In this document: piece by piece, positions 17,518 to 25,386 of the stretch
Numbering within the stretch: position 1 is the first letter of the stretch
How the letters are laid out: the number at the start of each line of letters is the position of its first letter
NCBI RefSeq assembly: GCF_900091315.1
Contig: NZ_FLSP01000066.1
Span: 1-49,847 of the forward strand
Length of the DNA: 49,847 nt
Origin: Streptomyces sp. DI166
GTDB taxonomy: Bacteria > Actinomycetota > Actinomycetes > Streptomycetales > Streptomycetaceae
Direction of reading: 5' to 3'
Made by a program: the position numbers and the translations under genes
Notes under the pieces: generated by a model
The model's input: the letters and a program-made list of their open reading frames with translations, nothing else
What the model was told of the DNA's origin: nothing
Databases searched by the model: none

Positions 17518-17724
17518 CTAGCCCGGCATCTCCGTGCGCTCCCACCACTCGTACACCGGCAGTTTCCCCTCCGGGGTGTCCGCCCGGCGCGAGGTCGGCC
17601 GGAAGTGCTCATAGCCGTTGCGCAGCTCGATCTTCACATCCGGTCCCGGGCTCGGGGTCGGCACGATCCGCTCGGGCAGATCGTCCGGCCCGCCTTCGAG
17701 AAACACCTTCGCCGTGTCGTTCAT
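17518..17724 (-). CDS. DUF5988-like small protein
   Basis: 68 residues starting MNDTAKVFLEGGPDDLP and ending WWERTEMPG. The pattern of an early GGPxDLP, a central KIELRNGYEHF and a C-terminal VYEWWERT resembles the small DUF5988 proteins found in Streptomyces, often near biosynthetic genes; this is from memory. No signal peptide or membrane segment. GAGAGGGG lies about 12 bases ahead of this ATG; GTG 17733, three codons earlier, has better spacing and may be the true start. Function unknown. Confidence 0.7.
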   Translation of the reverse strand: MNDTAKVFLEGGPDDLPERIVPTPSPGPDVKIELRNGYEHFRPTSRRADTPEGKLPVYEWWERTEMPG

Positions 17725-17832
17725 GCCGATCACCGTTCCCCTCTCGCCCACGGTAGTCCCCGGCCGGGCCCGGGGATCAGTCGAGTGGCCGAGTCCCCGC
17801 GGTCGCCGACAGCACCGTTCGATACTGGGGTC

Positions 17833-18387
17833 ATGACCACCTCCCACGTCCTGCGCATCGTCCACACCGCCGACCTCACCCCGGCCGAACTGAAGACCCT
17901 GCGCGCCCTGTTGGACGACGCCTTCGACGGGGACTTCGCGGACGAGGACTTCGAGCACTGCCTCGGCGGACTGCACGCCATCGCCTACGAGGAGGGCGGG
18001 CGGCCCGTCGCGCACGGGGCCGTGGTCATGCGGCGGGTGCGGCACGCCGGGCGCTGGCTGCGCGTCGGGTACGTGGAAGGCGTCGGCGTCCGCGCCGGCC
18101 TGCGGCGCGCCGGACTCGGCGGGCGGGTCATGGCGGAGCTGGAGCGGGTCGTGGCGCAGGCATACGACGCCGGGATGCTCTCCGCCAGCGACGAGGGGGC
18201 CGCGCTGTACGCGGCGCGGGGCTGGCAGGTGTGGCCGGGACGCGTCTGCGTGCTCGGTACCGAGGGCGTGGTGCGGCTGCCGGAGGAGGAGGGGAGCACC
18301 TTCGTGCTGCCCGGACCCGCCGGTCAGCCGGACGTGGAACAGGACGCGGACCTGGTCTTCGACTGGCGCGACGGCGACGTGCTGTAA
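17833..18387 (+). CDS. GNAT acetyltransferase resembling aminoglycoside 2'-N-acetyltransferase
   Basis: 184 residues. It matches the AAC(2')-I family pattern along its whole length: RIVHTADL, then AFDGDF, EHCLGGLHA, GYVEGVGV, LYAARGW, FVLP and the C-terminal DWRDGDVL all have counterparts in the mycobacterial enzymes as I remember them. The acetyl-CoA pyrophosphate loop is in VRAGLRRAGLGGRVM. It could acetylate aminoglycosides at the 2'-amino group or serve a housekeeping acetylation. ATG 17833 follows a GGGG. It is divergent from the DUF5988 gene and stands alone. Confidence 0.85.
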   Translation: MTTSHVLRIVHTADLTPAELKTLRALLDDAFDGDFADEDFEHCLGGLHAIAYEEGGRPVAHGAVVMRRVRHAGRWLRVGYVEGVGVRAGLRRAGLGGRVMAELERVVAQAYDAGMLSASDEGAALYAARGWQVWPGRVCVLGTEGVVRLPEEEGSTFVLPGPAGQPDVEQDADLVFDWRDGDVL

Positions 18388-18647
18388 CCCACACGGCATC
18401 GGCAAAACAGCAGGTCAGCGCGGTGGGGTCAGGGTTGCCGTCTCAGATAGTAGGAAGTCCGACTAATTGTGGAGACAGAAGCGCGCCCCTCCCTTAACTT
18501 TGTAGGAGCCGAACGTCTCGCTCGATCAAGCGAATGGCGGATGAGAGCCGGGCCCCGTGCAGGCAACCCCTGCGGCACCGCTCCCCGCCCACCCGGCGTC
18601 TCGTAACCCCTCTTTGCACTCCAGGAATTCGAAGGAGTCGATTCCTC
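18388..18647. other. Intergenic region with an imperfect palindrome
   Basis: About 260 bases ahead of the 42-residue gene. TAGTAGGA-AG-TCCGACTA (18448-18465) is an 18-bp palindrome with one mismatch pair, enclosed by GTCTC at 18440-18444 and GAGAC at 18472-18476. It could be an operator or a stem-loop. The remainder is unremarkable up to the GAAGGAG ribosome site at 18631. Confidence 0.4.
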
Positions 18648-18776
18648 ATGGCCGAGACGACCGTCCGCCGCGTCCGTCACCACTCCCGTACGAGCGAGTC
18701 CGACCGCAAGAACGCCGCCGCCGCGCTCCAGCGCGCCCTCGACCGCCGTGACAACGGCGGTTCCACCGGCCACTGA
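18648..18776 (+). CDS. Small basic protein, 42 residues
   Basis: Starts MAETTVRRVRHHSRTSESDR, then an amphipathic stretch rich in Ala, Leu and Arg (NAAAALQRALDRRDNGG) and ends STGH. GC-rich third positions and a good GAAGGAG site 10 bases upstream support translation. The charged His/Arg N-terminus and probable single helix suggest a nucleic-acid or ribosome contact, but no family is recognised with certainty. It lies 143 bases before leuB and may share its transcript. Confidence 0.7.
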   Translation: MAETTVRRVRHHSRTSESDRKNAAAALQRALDRRDNGGSTGH

Positions 18777-18919
18777 GCCGCGCCGCCGCCCGAATCGCCG
18801 GGAGCCGCACCCGCGCGGGGTGCGGCGCGGGGCTCGCCCCTCGCGTCGCGCCCCGACACCGGATGTCCGTATCGCGGACACGGCATGTCATCCCCTGGGA
18901 CGAGGAGTAGGGTGCCGAC

Positions 18920-19963
18920 ATGTCTCGCAGCATCAATCTCGCAGTGATCCCGGGTGACGGCATCGGCCAGGAGGTCGTGGCCGAAGGTCTCAAGGTCCTC
19001 TCCGCCGTCCTTCCTCAGGATGTGAAGCTGGAGACCAAGGACTACGACTTCGGCGCCCGGCGCTACCACGCCACCGGTGAGACCCTCACCGACGCCGACC
19101 TCGACGCCCTCAAGCAGCACGACGCCATCCTGCTCGGCGCCATCGGCGACCCCAGCGTCCCCTCCGGCGTCCTGGAGCGCGGCTTCCTGCTGAAACTGCG
19201 CTTCGCCTTCGACCACCACGTCAACCTGCGTCCGTCGAAGCTCCTCCCGGGTGTCGCCACCCCGCTGGCCGGCGAGCCGTCGATCGACTTCGTGGTCGTC
19301 CGCGAGGGCACCGAGGGCCCGTACACCGGCAACGGCGGCACCATCCGCAAGGGCACCCCGCACGAGGTCGCCACCGAGGTCTCCGTCAACACCGCGTTCG
19401 GTGTCGAGCGGGTCGTCCGGGACGCCTTCGCCCGCGCCCAGGCCCGGCCGCGCAAGAAGCTGGCGCTGATCCACAAGAACAACGTGCTGACCTTCGCCGG
19501 ACACCTGTGGACGAACATCTTCAACCAGGTGGCCGAGGAGTTCCCCGAGGTCACCACCGAGTACATGCACGTCGACGCGGCGACCATCTACCTGGTCACC
19601 CAGCCCGAGCGGTTCGACGTGATCGTCACCGACAACCTCTTCGGCGACATCATCACCGACCTCGCCGCCGCCGTCTCCGGCGGAATCGGCGTCGCCGCCA
19701 GCGGGAACATCAACCCCTCCGGCGAGTACCCCTCGATGTTCGAGCCGGTCCACGGTTCCGCGCCCGACATCGCCGGCCAGGGCAAGGCCGACCCCACCGC
19801 CACCGTCCTGTCCGTCGCCCTGCTGCTGCGTCACCTCGGCTACGACGCCGAGGCCACCCGGATCGAGGAGGCGGTCTCCGCCGACCTCGCCGAGCGCACC
19901 GGCAAGCCCGCCCGCTCCACGACGGAGATCGGCGACGCGCTCGCGGTACGCGTAGCCGGCTGA
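18920..19963 (+). CDS. leuB: 3-isopropylmalate dehydrogenase
   Basis: NAD-dependent decarboxylating dehydrogenase of leucine synthesis, 347 residues. Family features: IPGDGIGQE at the N-terminus, REGTEGPYTG, a catalytic Lys in the HKNNVLTFAG region, and the acidic metal-ligand motif TDNLFGDIITDLAA. The EPVHGSAPDIAG segment binds NAD. A GAGGAG site precedes the ATG. Other leucine genes (leuA, leuCD) are not in the window. Confidence 0.95.
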   Translation: MSRSINLAVIPGDGIGQEVVAEGLKVLSAVLPQDVKLETKDYDFGARRYHATGETLTDADLDALKQHDAILLGAIGDPSVPSGVLERGFLLKLRFAFDHHVNLRPSKLLPGVATPLAGEPSIDFVVVREGTEGPYTGNGGTIRKGTPHEVATEVSVNTAFGVERVVRDAFARAQARPRKKLALIHKNNVLTFAGHLWTNIFNQVAEEFPEVTTEYMHVDAATIYLVTQPERFDVIVTDNLFGDIITDLAAAVSGGIGVAASGNINPSGEYPSMFEPVHGSAPDIAGQGKADPTATVLSVALLLRHLGYDAEATRIEEAVSADLAERTGKPARSTTEIGDALAVRVAG

Positions 19964-19977
19964 CCCGGTCGCGCGCC

Positions 19978-20010
19978 AAAGCCGCCGGGTCCTGAACGCC
20001 CGGCGGCTTT
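19978..20010 (+). terminator. Terminator after leuB
   Basis: AAAGCCGCCGGG (19978-19989) pairs with CCCGGCGGCTTT (19999-20010), 9-base loop. The stem itself ends in three Ts, as an intrinsic terminator should. Confidence 0.85.
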
Positions 20011-20199
20011 CCCATGTCCGCCGCCGGGTGGGACCATCGAACCCTGGGCCGCATTCACGCCGTTTCTTCCGCGGTGCCCCGCGCGCGATAATCGAACGCG
20101 GAGCCGCGGAATGAGGGAATGCTCGGACGTCCTAGCACTGGCCACTGGCAGTACGGGCGTGAGCGCGGCCCGTCACGACAACCGGTGAAGGACACACTC

Positions 20200-21288
20200 A
20201 TGACGACGCCCACGATCGAGCTCAAGCCCTCCGCCAGCCCCCTCGCCGACGCCGAGCGCGCGGCGATCCTGGCCAATCCGGGGTTCGGCCGCCACTTCAC
20301 CGATCACATGGTGACCATCAAGTGGACCGAGGGCCGCGGCTGGCACGACGGTCAGCTCGTCCCGTACGCGCCGATCCCGCTCGACCCGGCCACCATGGTC
20401 CTGCACTACGCGCAGGAGATCTTCGAGGGCCTGAAGGCCTACCGTCAGCCCGACGGCTCGGTCGCCACCTTCCGCCCGGACAAGAACGCCAAGCGCTTCC
20501 AGGCCTCCGCCCGGCGCCTGGGCATGCCGGAGCTGCCGGTCGAGACCTTCATCGAGGCGTGCGACGCGCTGGTCAAGCAGGACCAGGCCTGGGTCCCGGC
20601 GCACGGCGGTGAGGAGTCCCTCTACCTGCGTCCGTTCATGATCGCCACCGAGGTCGGCCTCGGGGTGAAGCCAGCCAACGAGTACCTGTTCCTGGTCATC
20701 GCCTCCCCGGCCGGCGCCTACTTCCCGGGCGGTGTCAAGCCGGTCTCCATCTGGGTCTCCGAGGACCACGTCCGCGCGGTGCCCGGCGGCATGGGCGACG
20801 CCAAGACCGGCGGCAACTACGCCGCGTCGCTGCTCGCGCAGGCGGAGGCGGCGGCCGAGGGCTGTGCCCAGGTCTGCTACCTCGACGCGGTCGAGCGCAA
20901 GTGGGTCGAGGAACTCGGCGGTATGAACCTGTACTTCGTGTACGGCAACAAGATCGTCACCCCGCGGCTGACCGGCTCCATCCTGGAGGGTGTCACCCGC
21001 GACTCCCTGCTCTCCGTCGCCCGTGACCTCGGTTACGAGGCCGAGGAGGGCCGTATCTCCGTCGACCAGTGGCAGCGCGACTCGGAGAACGGCACCCTGA
21101 CCGAGGTGTTCGCCTGCGGTACGGCCGCGGTGATCACCCCGGTCGGCACGGTCAAGCGCACCGGCGCCGAGTGGCAGCAGAGCGGCGGCGAGCCCGGCGA
21201 GGTCACGCTCCGGCTCCGTCAGGCCCTGCTCGACATCCAGCGGGGTACGGCCGAGGACAAGCACGGGTGGATGCACCCGCTGGGCTGA
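20200..21288 (+). CDS. ilvE: Branched-chain amino acid aminotransferase
   Basis: PLP fold-type IV transaminase, 362 residues, exchanging amino groups between glutamate and the 2-oxo acids of valine, leucine and isoleucine. The PLP lysine lies in DAKTGGNYAAS. Other marks are HYAQEIFEGLKAYR at the N-terminal domain, EELGGMNLYFV and the C-terminal TEVFACGTAAVITPVG. ATG with GAAGGAC upstream. It completes the set with ilvBNC and leuB. The 190-bp gap upstream shows no attenuator. Confidence 0.95.
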   Translation: MTTPTIELKPSASPLADAERAAILANPGFGRHFTDHMVTIKWTEGRGWHDGQLVPYAPIPLDPATMVLHYAQEIFEGLKAYRQPDGSVATFRPDKNAKRFQASARRLGMPELPVETFIEACDALVKQDQAWVPAHGGEESLYLRPFMIATEVGLGVKPANEYLFLVIASPAGAYFPGGVKPVSIWVSEDHVRAVPGGMGDAKTGGNYAASLLAQAEAAAEGCAQVCYLDAVERKWVEELGGMNLYFVYGNKIVTPRLTGSILEGVTRDSLLSVARDLGYEAEEGRISVDQWQRDSENGTLTEVFACGTAAVITPVGTVKRTGAEWQQSGGEPGEVTLRLRQALLDIQRGTAEDKHGWMHPLG

Positions 21289-21309
21289 GGCACCCGGCGC
21301 CGAGGCGGG

Positions 21310-21384
21310 CGTCCGGGGGCTGCCGCCCCCGGGCCCCCGCTTCGGCCTAAACGGCCTCGTCCTCAAACGCCGGACGGGCTGAAA
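21310..21384. repeat. Streptomyces interspersed repeat
   Basis: A GC-rich hairpin (CCGGGGGC/GCCCCCGG, 21313-21332) is followed by a CGGCC-rich stretch and then the tract GTCCTCAAACGCCGGACGGG (from 21359), which reads on into GCTGAA. From memory this tract recurs at many intergenic sites in Streptomyces genomes. It sits between convergent ilvE and the permease gene and supplies the permease stop and last dozen codons. Confidence 0.7.
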
Positions 21385-22780
21385 TGTCCACCCCGGCCTC
21401 GGCGGTTCCCGGCGTGGACACCACGTACGCCAGACCGCCCACCACCCCCGACAGCACAAAGCTCACATCCACCCCGCCCGTCCACGCCACCAGCGGCCCC
21501 TCGTACGACGGCAGTGCCACCGCCAGCACGCCCACCGTCGCGCCCAGCGCCCAGGAGGCCGTGGCCGGGAGGTGCCAGCCGCCCCGGTACCAGTAGATCC
21601 CGCCCCGCGCGCGGCGGTTGAAGACCTGGAGGGCGTCCGCGTCGTAGATTCCGCCGCAGCGGGCGAAGCCGATGAGCGTGATGACCGCCCACGGCGTGCC
21701 GATCGCGGTGAGCAGCAGCACGAACGACGTCATCGCGTCCTGCGCGGTCGAGGCGTAATGGCCGACGAAGACGCAGACCGTGGCGACGACGGCGACCGTG
21801 TAGGTGGCCGTGGCGCGGGAGGCGCGCGGCAGGATGGCGTCCAGGTCCAGGCCCATGGAGTAGAGCATCAGACCGGCGTTGCCCACCGAGCCCGCGCTCG
21901 CCGCGAGCAGCAGCGGCACCAGGTACCAGCCGGGCGCCGCGTCCACCAGGGGACCGGCGTAGTCGAGGGCGGCGCGGGCCGCGTACGCCGTGAAGGTGCC
22001 GAAGAGCTGCGGCACGAGCAGGCCGAGGGCGAGACCCAGCCAGGTCGCGCGCAGAACCGTGCGGGAGGAGTGGCGGGCCGGGGAGATGTAGCGGGTGTAG
22101 TCGCCGAGCAGGGTGATGAAGGCGACCGGTCCGGACAGGCCCGCGGCCACGGCGGCCAGCAGCCAGGTCGGCCAGAACCCGTCGAGCAGGTAGCCGCCCG
22201 CGTCGGGGAGCGCGGACGTGGTGAAGTCCGGCGCGTAGGCGAGGACGCCGAGCACCAGCAGGGCCGTCATCCCGACCGCGAGGACGCGGGACATGGCGAG
22301 CAGCACGCGGTAGCCGTAGACCGCGCCCGCGACGGTCGCCGCGGCGAGCAGGCCGTAGACGGCGCCGTAGGAGAGGTCGTTGACGGGGAGGCCGAACAGG
22401 CGGTTCAGGACGCCGAGCATCACGTCGCCGCCGATCCACACGGTCAGGGCGGTGTAGCCGAGGGCGAGCAGCAGGCCGACCACCGACCCGACCAGCCGGC
22501 CGCGCACACCGAACTGGGCGCCCGACGACGTGGACAGGTTGGTCGCGGTGCGCAGGGAGATCAGGGCGAGCGGGGCGGTCAGGGCCGTGCCGACCGCGGT
22601 GCCGACCAGGATCGAGCTGACCGAGGCCCACCAGTCGAGGCCGAAGGACGGCGGCAGCCAGCCGAAGACGATCACACCGAGACAGAGGTTGGAGCCCAGC
22701 AGGATCGAGACGAGGTCACGGGGCCCGCTGGTGCGTTCCTCCTCGGGGATGGTGTCGACGCCGCGCTGTTCCCTGAGCAT
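21347..22780 (-). CDS. NCS1-family permease (purine/cytosine permease-like)
   Basis: 477-residue membrane protein with about 12 hydrophobic segments. The N-terminal LGSNLCLGVIVFGWLPPSFGL and the segment TNLSTSSGAQFGVRGR resemble nucleobase/hydantoin/allantoin symporters of the NCS1 family. The AAGGAGAG site 6 bases ahead of the ATG is strong. It is divergent from the urease-like operon with an inverted-repeat pair between them, so it probably imports a nitrogen compound used by those enzymes; the substrate is unknown. The final residues (ISARPAFEDEAV) derive from the interspersed repeat. Confidence 0.85.
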   Translation of the reverse strand: MLREQRGVDTIPEEERTSGPRDLVSILLGSNLCLGVIVFGWLPPSFGLDWWASVSSILVGTAVGTALTAPLALISLRTATNLSTSSGAQFGVRGRLVGSVVGLLLALGYTALTVWIGGDVMLGVLNRLFGLPVNDLSYGAVYGLLAAATVAGAVYGYRVLLAMSRVLAVGMTALLVLGVLAYAPDFTTSALPDAGGYLLDGFWPTWLLAAVAAGLSGPVAFITLLGDYTRYISPARHSSRTVLRATWLGLALGLLVPQLFGTFTAYAARAALDYAGPLVDAAPGWYLVPLLLAASAGSVGNAGLMLYSMGLDLDAILPRASRATATYTVAVVATVCVFVGHYASTAQDAMTSFVLLLTAIGTPWAVITLIGFARCGGIYDADALQVFNRRARGGIYWYRGGWHLPATASWALGATVGVLAVALPSYEGPLVAWTGGVDVSFVLSGVVGGLAYVVSTPGTAEAGVDISARPAFEDEAV

Positions 22781-22812
22781 GACCGCTCTCCTTCGCCTCG
22801 CCTTGCGCAGTG

Positions 22813-22899
22813 CTTAGAACGCCACTCAATGTGAGTCACCGGAGAGTCATCGTCAAGGGTTTGTTTGGCGGTCAGACTGATTTAGAGTGACGTTCTAAG
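22813..22899. promoter_or_regulatory. Paired inverted 15-mers in the permease-urease divergent region
   Basis: CTTAGAACGCCACTC (22813-22827) reappears inverted as GAGTGACGTTCTAAG (22885-22899), 14 of 15 matching. A further ACTCA-ATG-TGAGT palindrome overlaps the first arm (22824-22836). One arm lies 33 bases from the permease start and the other 36 bases from the ureAB start, so each promoter appears to have its own copy. The likely binder is the TetR protein encoded at the end of the operon. Confidence 0.65.
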
Positions 22900-22934
22900 A
22901 GTGATCGGACGGCGGGGATCGAGGAGGGAACGAC

Positions 22935-23633
22935 ATGCGGCTCACGCCCACCGAGCGCGACCGGCTGCTGCTCTTCGGGGCCGCCGAGCTGGCCCGCGCC
23001 CGGCGCGCCCGCGGACTCAGGCTGAACGTGCCGGAGGCCACCGCGCTGATCGCGGACACCGTGTGCGAGGCCGCCCGCGACGGGCTCAGGCTCGCGGAGG
23101 CCATCGAGCGCGCCCGCGCGGTCCTCGGCCCCGACGACGTACTGCCGGGCGTCGCCGACGTGGTCACCGAGGTGCACGTCGAGGCCGTCTTCGACGACGG
23201 GTCCCGGCTCGCCGTGATCTCCGACCCGATCGGTGGCGGGGGACTGGGAGAGCAGGCGCCCGGCGCACTGCTGCCGGGACCCGAGCACGCCGAGCCCGAG
23301 GCGGAGGTGCGCCTGACGGTCACCAACACCGCGACCGTGCCCGTCTCCGTCACCTCCCACTTCCACTTCTTCGAGGCCAACCCGCGCCTCGACTTCGACC
23401 GCGAGCGCGCCTACGGCATGCGCCTGGCGGTGCCCGCAGGTTCCTCGGTGCGGTTCGGGCCGGGGGAGAGCCTTCAGGTCGGCCTGGTGCCGATCGGGGG
23501 TGCGCGGATCGCCATCGGGTTCGCCGGGCTGGTCGACGGGCCGCTGGATGCGCCGGGAGCCAGGGCCGAGGCCCTGCGCAGGGCCGCCGCCTGCGGATAC
23601 CTGGGAATCCGGACCGAGGAGGTCGACCGATGA
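22935..23633 (+). CDS. ureAB: Urease gamma-beta fusion subunit
   Basis: 232 residues joining urease gamma (about 1-97, ending in the VHVEAVFDDGSRLAVISDPI stretch) to urease beta (about 105-215, with SHFHFFEANPRLDFDRE and GMRLAVPAGSSVRFGPGE). Fusion of these two chains is known in some bacteria. GAGGAGGG lies ahead of the ATG. Its stop overlaps the ureC start as ATGA, so translation is coupled. The gamma part is somewhat divergent. Together with UreC it would form the trimer-of-trimers urease scaffold. Confidence 0.9.
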   Translation: MRLTPTERDRLLLFGAAELARARRARGLRLNVPEATALIADTVCEAARDGLRLAEAIERARAVLGPDDVLPGVADVVTEVHVEAVFDDGSRLAVISDPIGGGGLGEQAPGALLPGPEHAEPEAEVRLTVTNTATVPVSVTSHFHFFEANPRLDFDRERAYGMRLAVPAGSSVRFGPGESLQVGLVPIGGARIAIGFAGLVDGPLDAPGARAEALRRAAACGYLGIRTEEVDR

Positions 23634-25339
23634 GCCGCCCCGGAGGGCACCCCGCAGAGGCCCGCCGCCTCACCCCGTACGAGTACGCCGCCACCCACGG
23701 CCCCCGCGCCGGGGACCGCGTCCGGCTCGGCGACTCGGGGCTCACCGTCCGCGTCGAGTCCGACTCCCAGCACTACGGCGACGAGTTCCTCGCCGGGTTC
23801 GGCAAGACCGCCCGCGACGGACTGCACCTGAAGGCCGCCGCCGTACGCGAGACCTGCGACGTCGTCATCAGCAACGTCGTCGTCATCGACGCCGTGCTGG
23901 GCATCCGCAAGGTCTCCATCGGCATCCGCGAGGGGCGGATCTGCGCCGTCGGGCGGGCCGGGAACCCGGACACGCTCGACGGGGTCGACGTCGTGGTCGG
24001 CACCGGCACCTCCATCGTGTCCGGAGAGGGGCTCATCGCCACCGCCGGTGCCGTGGACACCCATGTGCACCTGCTGTCGCCGCGCATCATGGAGGCGTCG
24101 CTCGCGTCCGGGGTGACCACGATCATCGGGCAGGAGTTCGGGCCCGTGTGGGGCGTCGGCGTCAACTCGCCCTGGGCGCTGGGCCACGCCTTCGGCGCCT
24201 TCGACGCCTGGCCGGTCAACATCGGCTTCCTGGGCCGGGGCTCGTCCTCCCACGACGCGCCCCTGGTCGAGGCGCTGGCCGAGGGCGGCGCCTGCGGATT
24301 CAAGGTGCACGAGGACATGGGCGCCCACACCCGCGCCCTGGACACCGCGCTGCGGGTCGCCGAGGAGTACGACGTCCAAGTCGCCCTGCACAGCGACGGA
24401 CTGAACGAGTGCCTCTCCGTCGAGGACACCCTGCGCGTCCTGGAGGGCCGCACCATCCACGCCTTCCACATCGAGGGCTGCGGCGGCGGACACGTCCCCA
24501 ATGTGCTGAAGATGGCGGGCGTCCCCAACGTCATCGGTTCCTCCACCAACCCCACCCTCCCCTTCGGGCGGGACGCGGTCGCCGAGCACTACGGCATGAT
24601 CGTCTCCGTCCACGACCTGAAGACCGACCTGCCCGGCGACGCCGCCATGGCCCGCGACCGCATCCGCGCCGGGACCATGGGCGCCGAGGACGTGCTGCAC
24701 GACCTGGGCGCCATCGGCATCACCTCCTCCGACGCGCAGGGCATGGGACGCGCGGGCGAGACCGTTCGCCGCACCTTCGCCATGGCCGGGAAGATGAAGG
24801 CCGAGTTCGGCGCCCCGGACGAGCACGACAACGAGCGCGTCCTGCGCTACCTGGCGAAGCTGACCATCAACCCGGCCATCGCCCACGGGCTCTCCCACGA
24901 GGTGGGCTCGCTGGAGGTCGGCAAGCTCGCCGACATCGTGCTGTGGCGCCCGGAGTACTTCGGCGCCAAACCGCAGCTTGTCCTCAAGGCCGGCTTCCCG
25001 GCCTACGGCGTGACCGGCGACCCGAACGCGGCCACCGACACCTGCGAACCCCTCGTCCTGGGCCCGCAGTTCGGCGCGTACGGCGCCACCCCCGCCGACC
25101 TCTCCGTCGCCTTCGTCGCGCAGGCCGCCCTGGACCGGGGCCACGACACCATGCCCACCCGGCGCCGCCGCGTCGCCGTACGCGGCACCCGCGGCATCGG
25201 ACCGGCCGACCTGCGCCTGAACTCCCGTACCGGAGCCGTCGACGTGGACCGGCACACCGGCCTGGTGACCCTGGACGGAGAGCCCCTGCGCTCCGCACCG
25301 GCCGACTCCGTCTCCCTCAACCGCCTGTACTTCCTCTAG
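23630..25339 (+). CDS. ureC: Urease alpha subunit homologue with altered active-site flap
   Basis: 569 residues, normal alpha-subunit length, amidohydrolase fold. All nickel ligands are present: His145 and His147 (DTHVH), Lys225 (GFKVHED, the carbamylated lysine), His254 (ALHSD), His280 (FHIEG) and Asp368 (SSDAQ). His227 and the flap His328 are also kept. The flap motif normally reading VCHHL reads SVHDL here, so the flap cysteine (Cys319 in Klebsiella numbering) is Val327 and the second histidine is Asp329; Trp of HEDWG is Met230. No ureE, ureF, ureG or ureD follows; agmatine deiminase does. Substrate specificity may therefore differ from urea. Confidence 0.9.
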   Translation: MSRPGGHPAEARRLTPYEYAATHGPRAGDRVRLGDSGLTVRVESDSQHYGDEFLAGFGKTARDGLHLKAAAVRETCDVVISNVVVIDAVLGIRKVSIGIREGRICAVGRAGNPDTLDGVDVVVGTGTSIVSGEGLIATAGAVDTHVHLLSPRIMEASLASGVTTIIGQEFGPVWGVGVNSPWALGHAFGAFDAWPVNIGFLGRGSSSHDAPLVEALAEGGACGFKVHEDMGAHTRALDTALRVAEEYDVQVALHSDGLNECLSVEDTLRVLEGRTIHAFHIEGCGGGHVPNVLKMAGVPNVIGSSTNPTLPFGRDAVAEHYGMIVSVHDLKTDLPGDAAMARDRIRAGTMGAEDVLHDLGAIGITSSDAQGMGRAGETVRRTFAMAGKMKAEFGAPDEHDNERVLRYLAKLTINPAIAHGLSHEVGSLEVGKLADIVLWRPEYFGAKPQLVLKAGFPAYGVTGDPNAATDTCEPLVLGPQFGAYGATPADLSVAFVAQAALDRGHDTMPTRRRRVAVRGTRGIGPADLRLNSRTGAVDVDRHTGLVTLDGEPLRSAPADSVSLNRLYFL

Positions 25340-25370
25340 ACAACTTCCTCTAGACAACTTCCTCCGGACA
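25329..25370 (+). repeat. Three tandem 14-bp units at the ureC stop
   Basis: ACTTCCTCTAGACA (25329-25342) is repeated exactly at 25343-25356 and with two changes at 25357-25370 (ACTTCCTCCGGACA). The ureC stop TAG is in the first unit. It looks like replication slippage, lengthening the spacer before agmatine deiminase. Confidence 0.9.
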
Positions 25371-25386
25371 CACGGGACTTTCGCCG

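Noticed and set aside
17605..17832. N-terminal extension of the AAC(2')-like protein.
   Set aside because: It overlaps the DUF5988 gene and its promoter region; the family pattern starts at the ATG at 17833.
22901..25339. An 812-codon version of the urease alpha subunit.
   Set aside because: The first 243 codons overlap ureAB in another frame; ATG 23630 in an ATGA overlap gives the normal alpha-subunit length.
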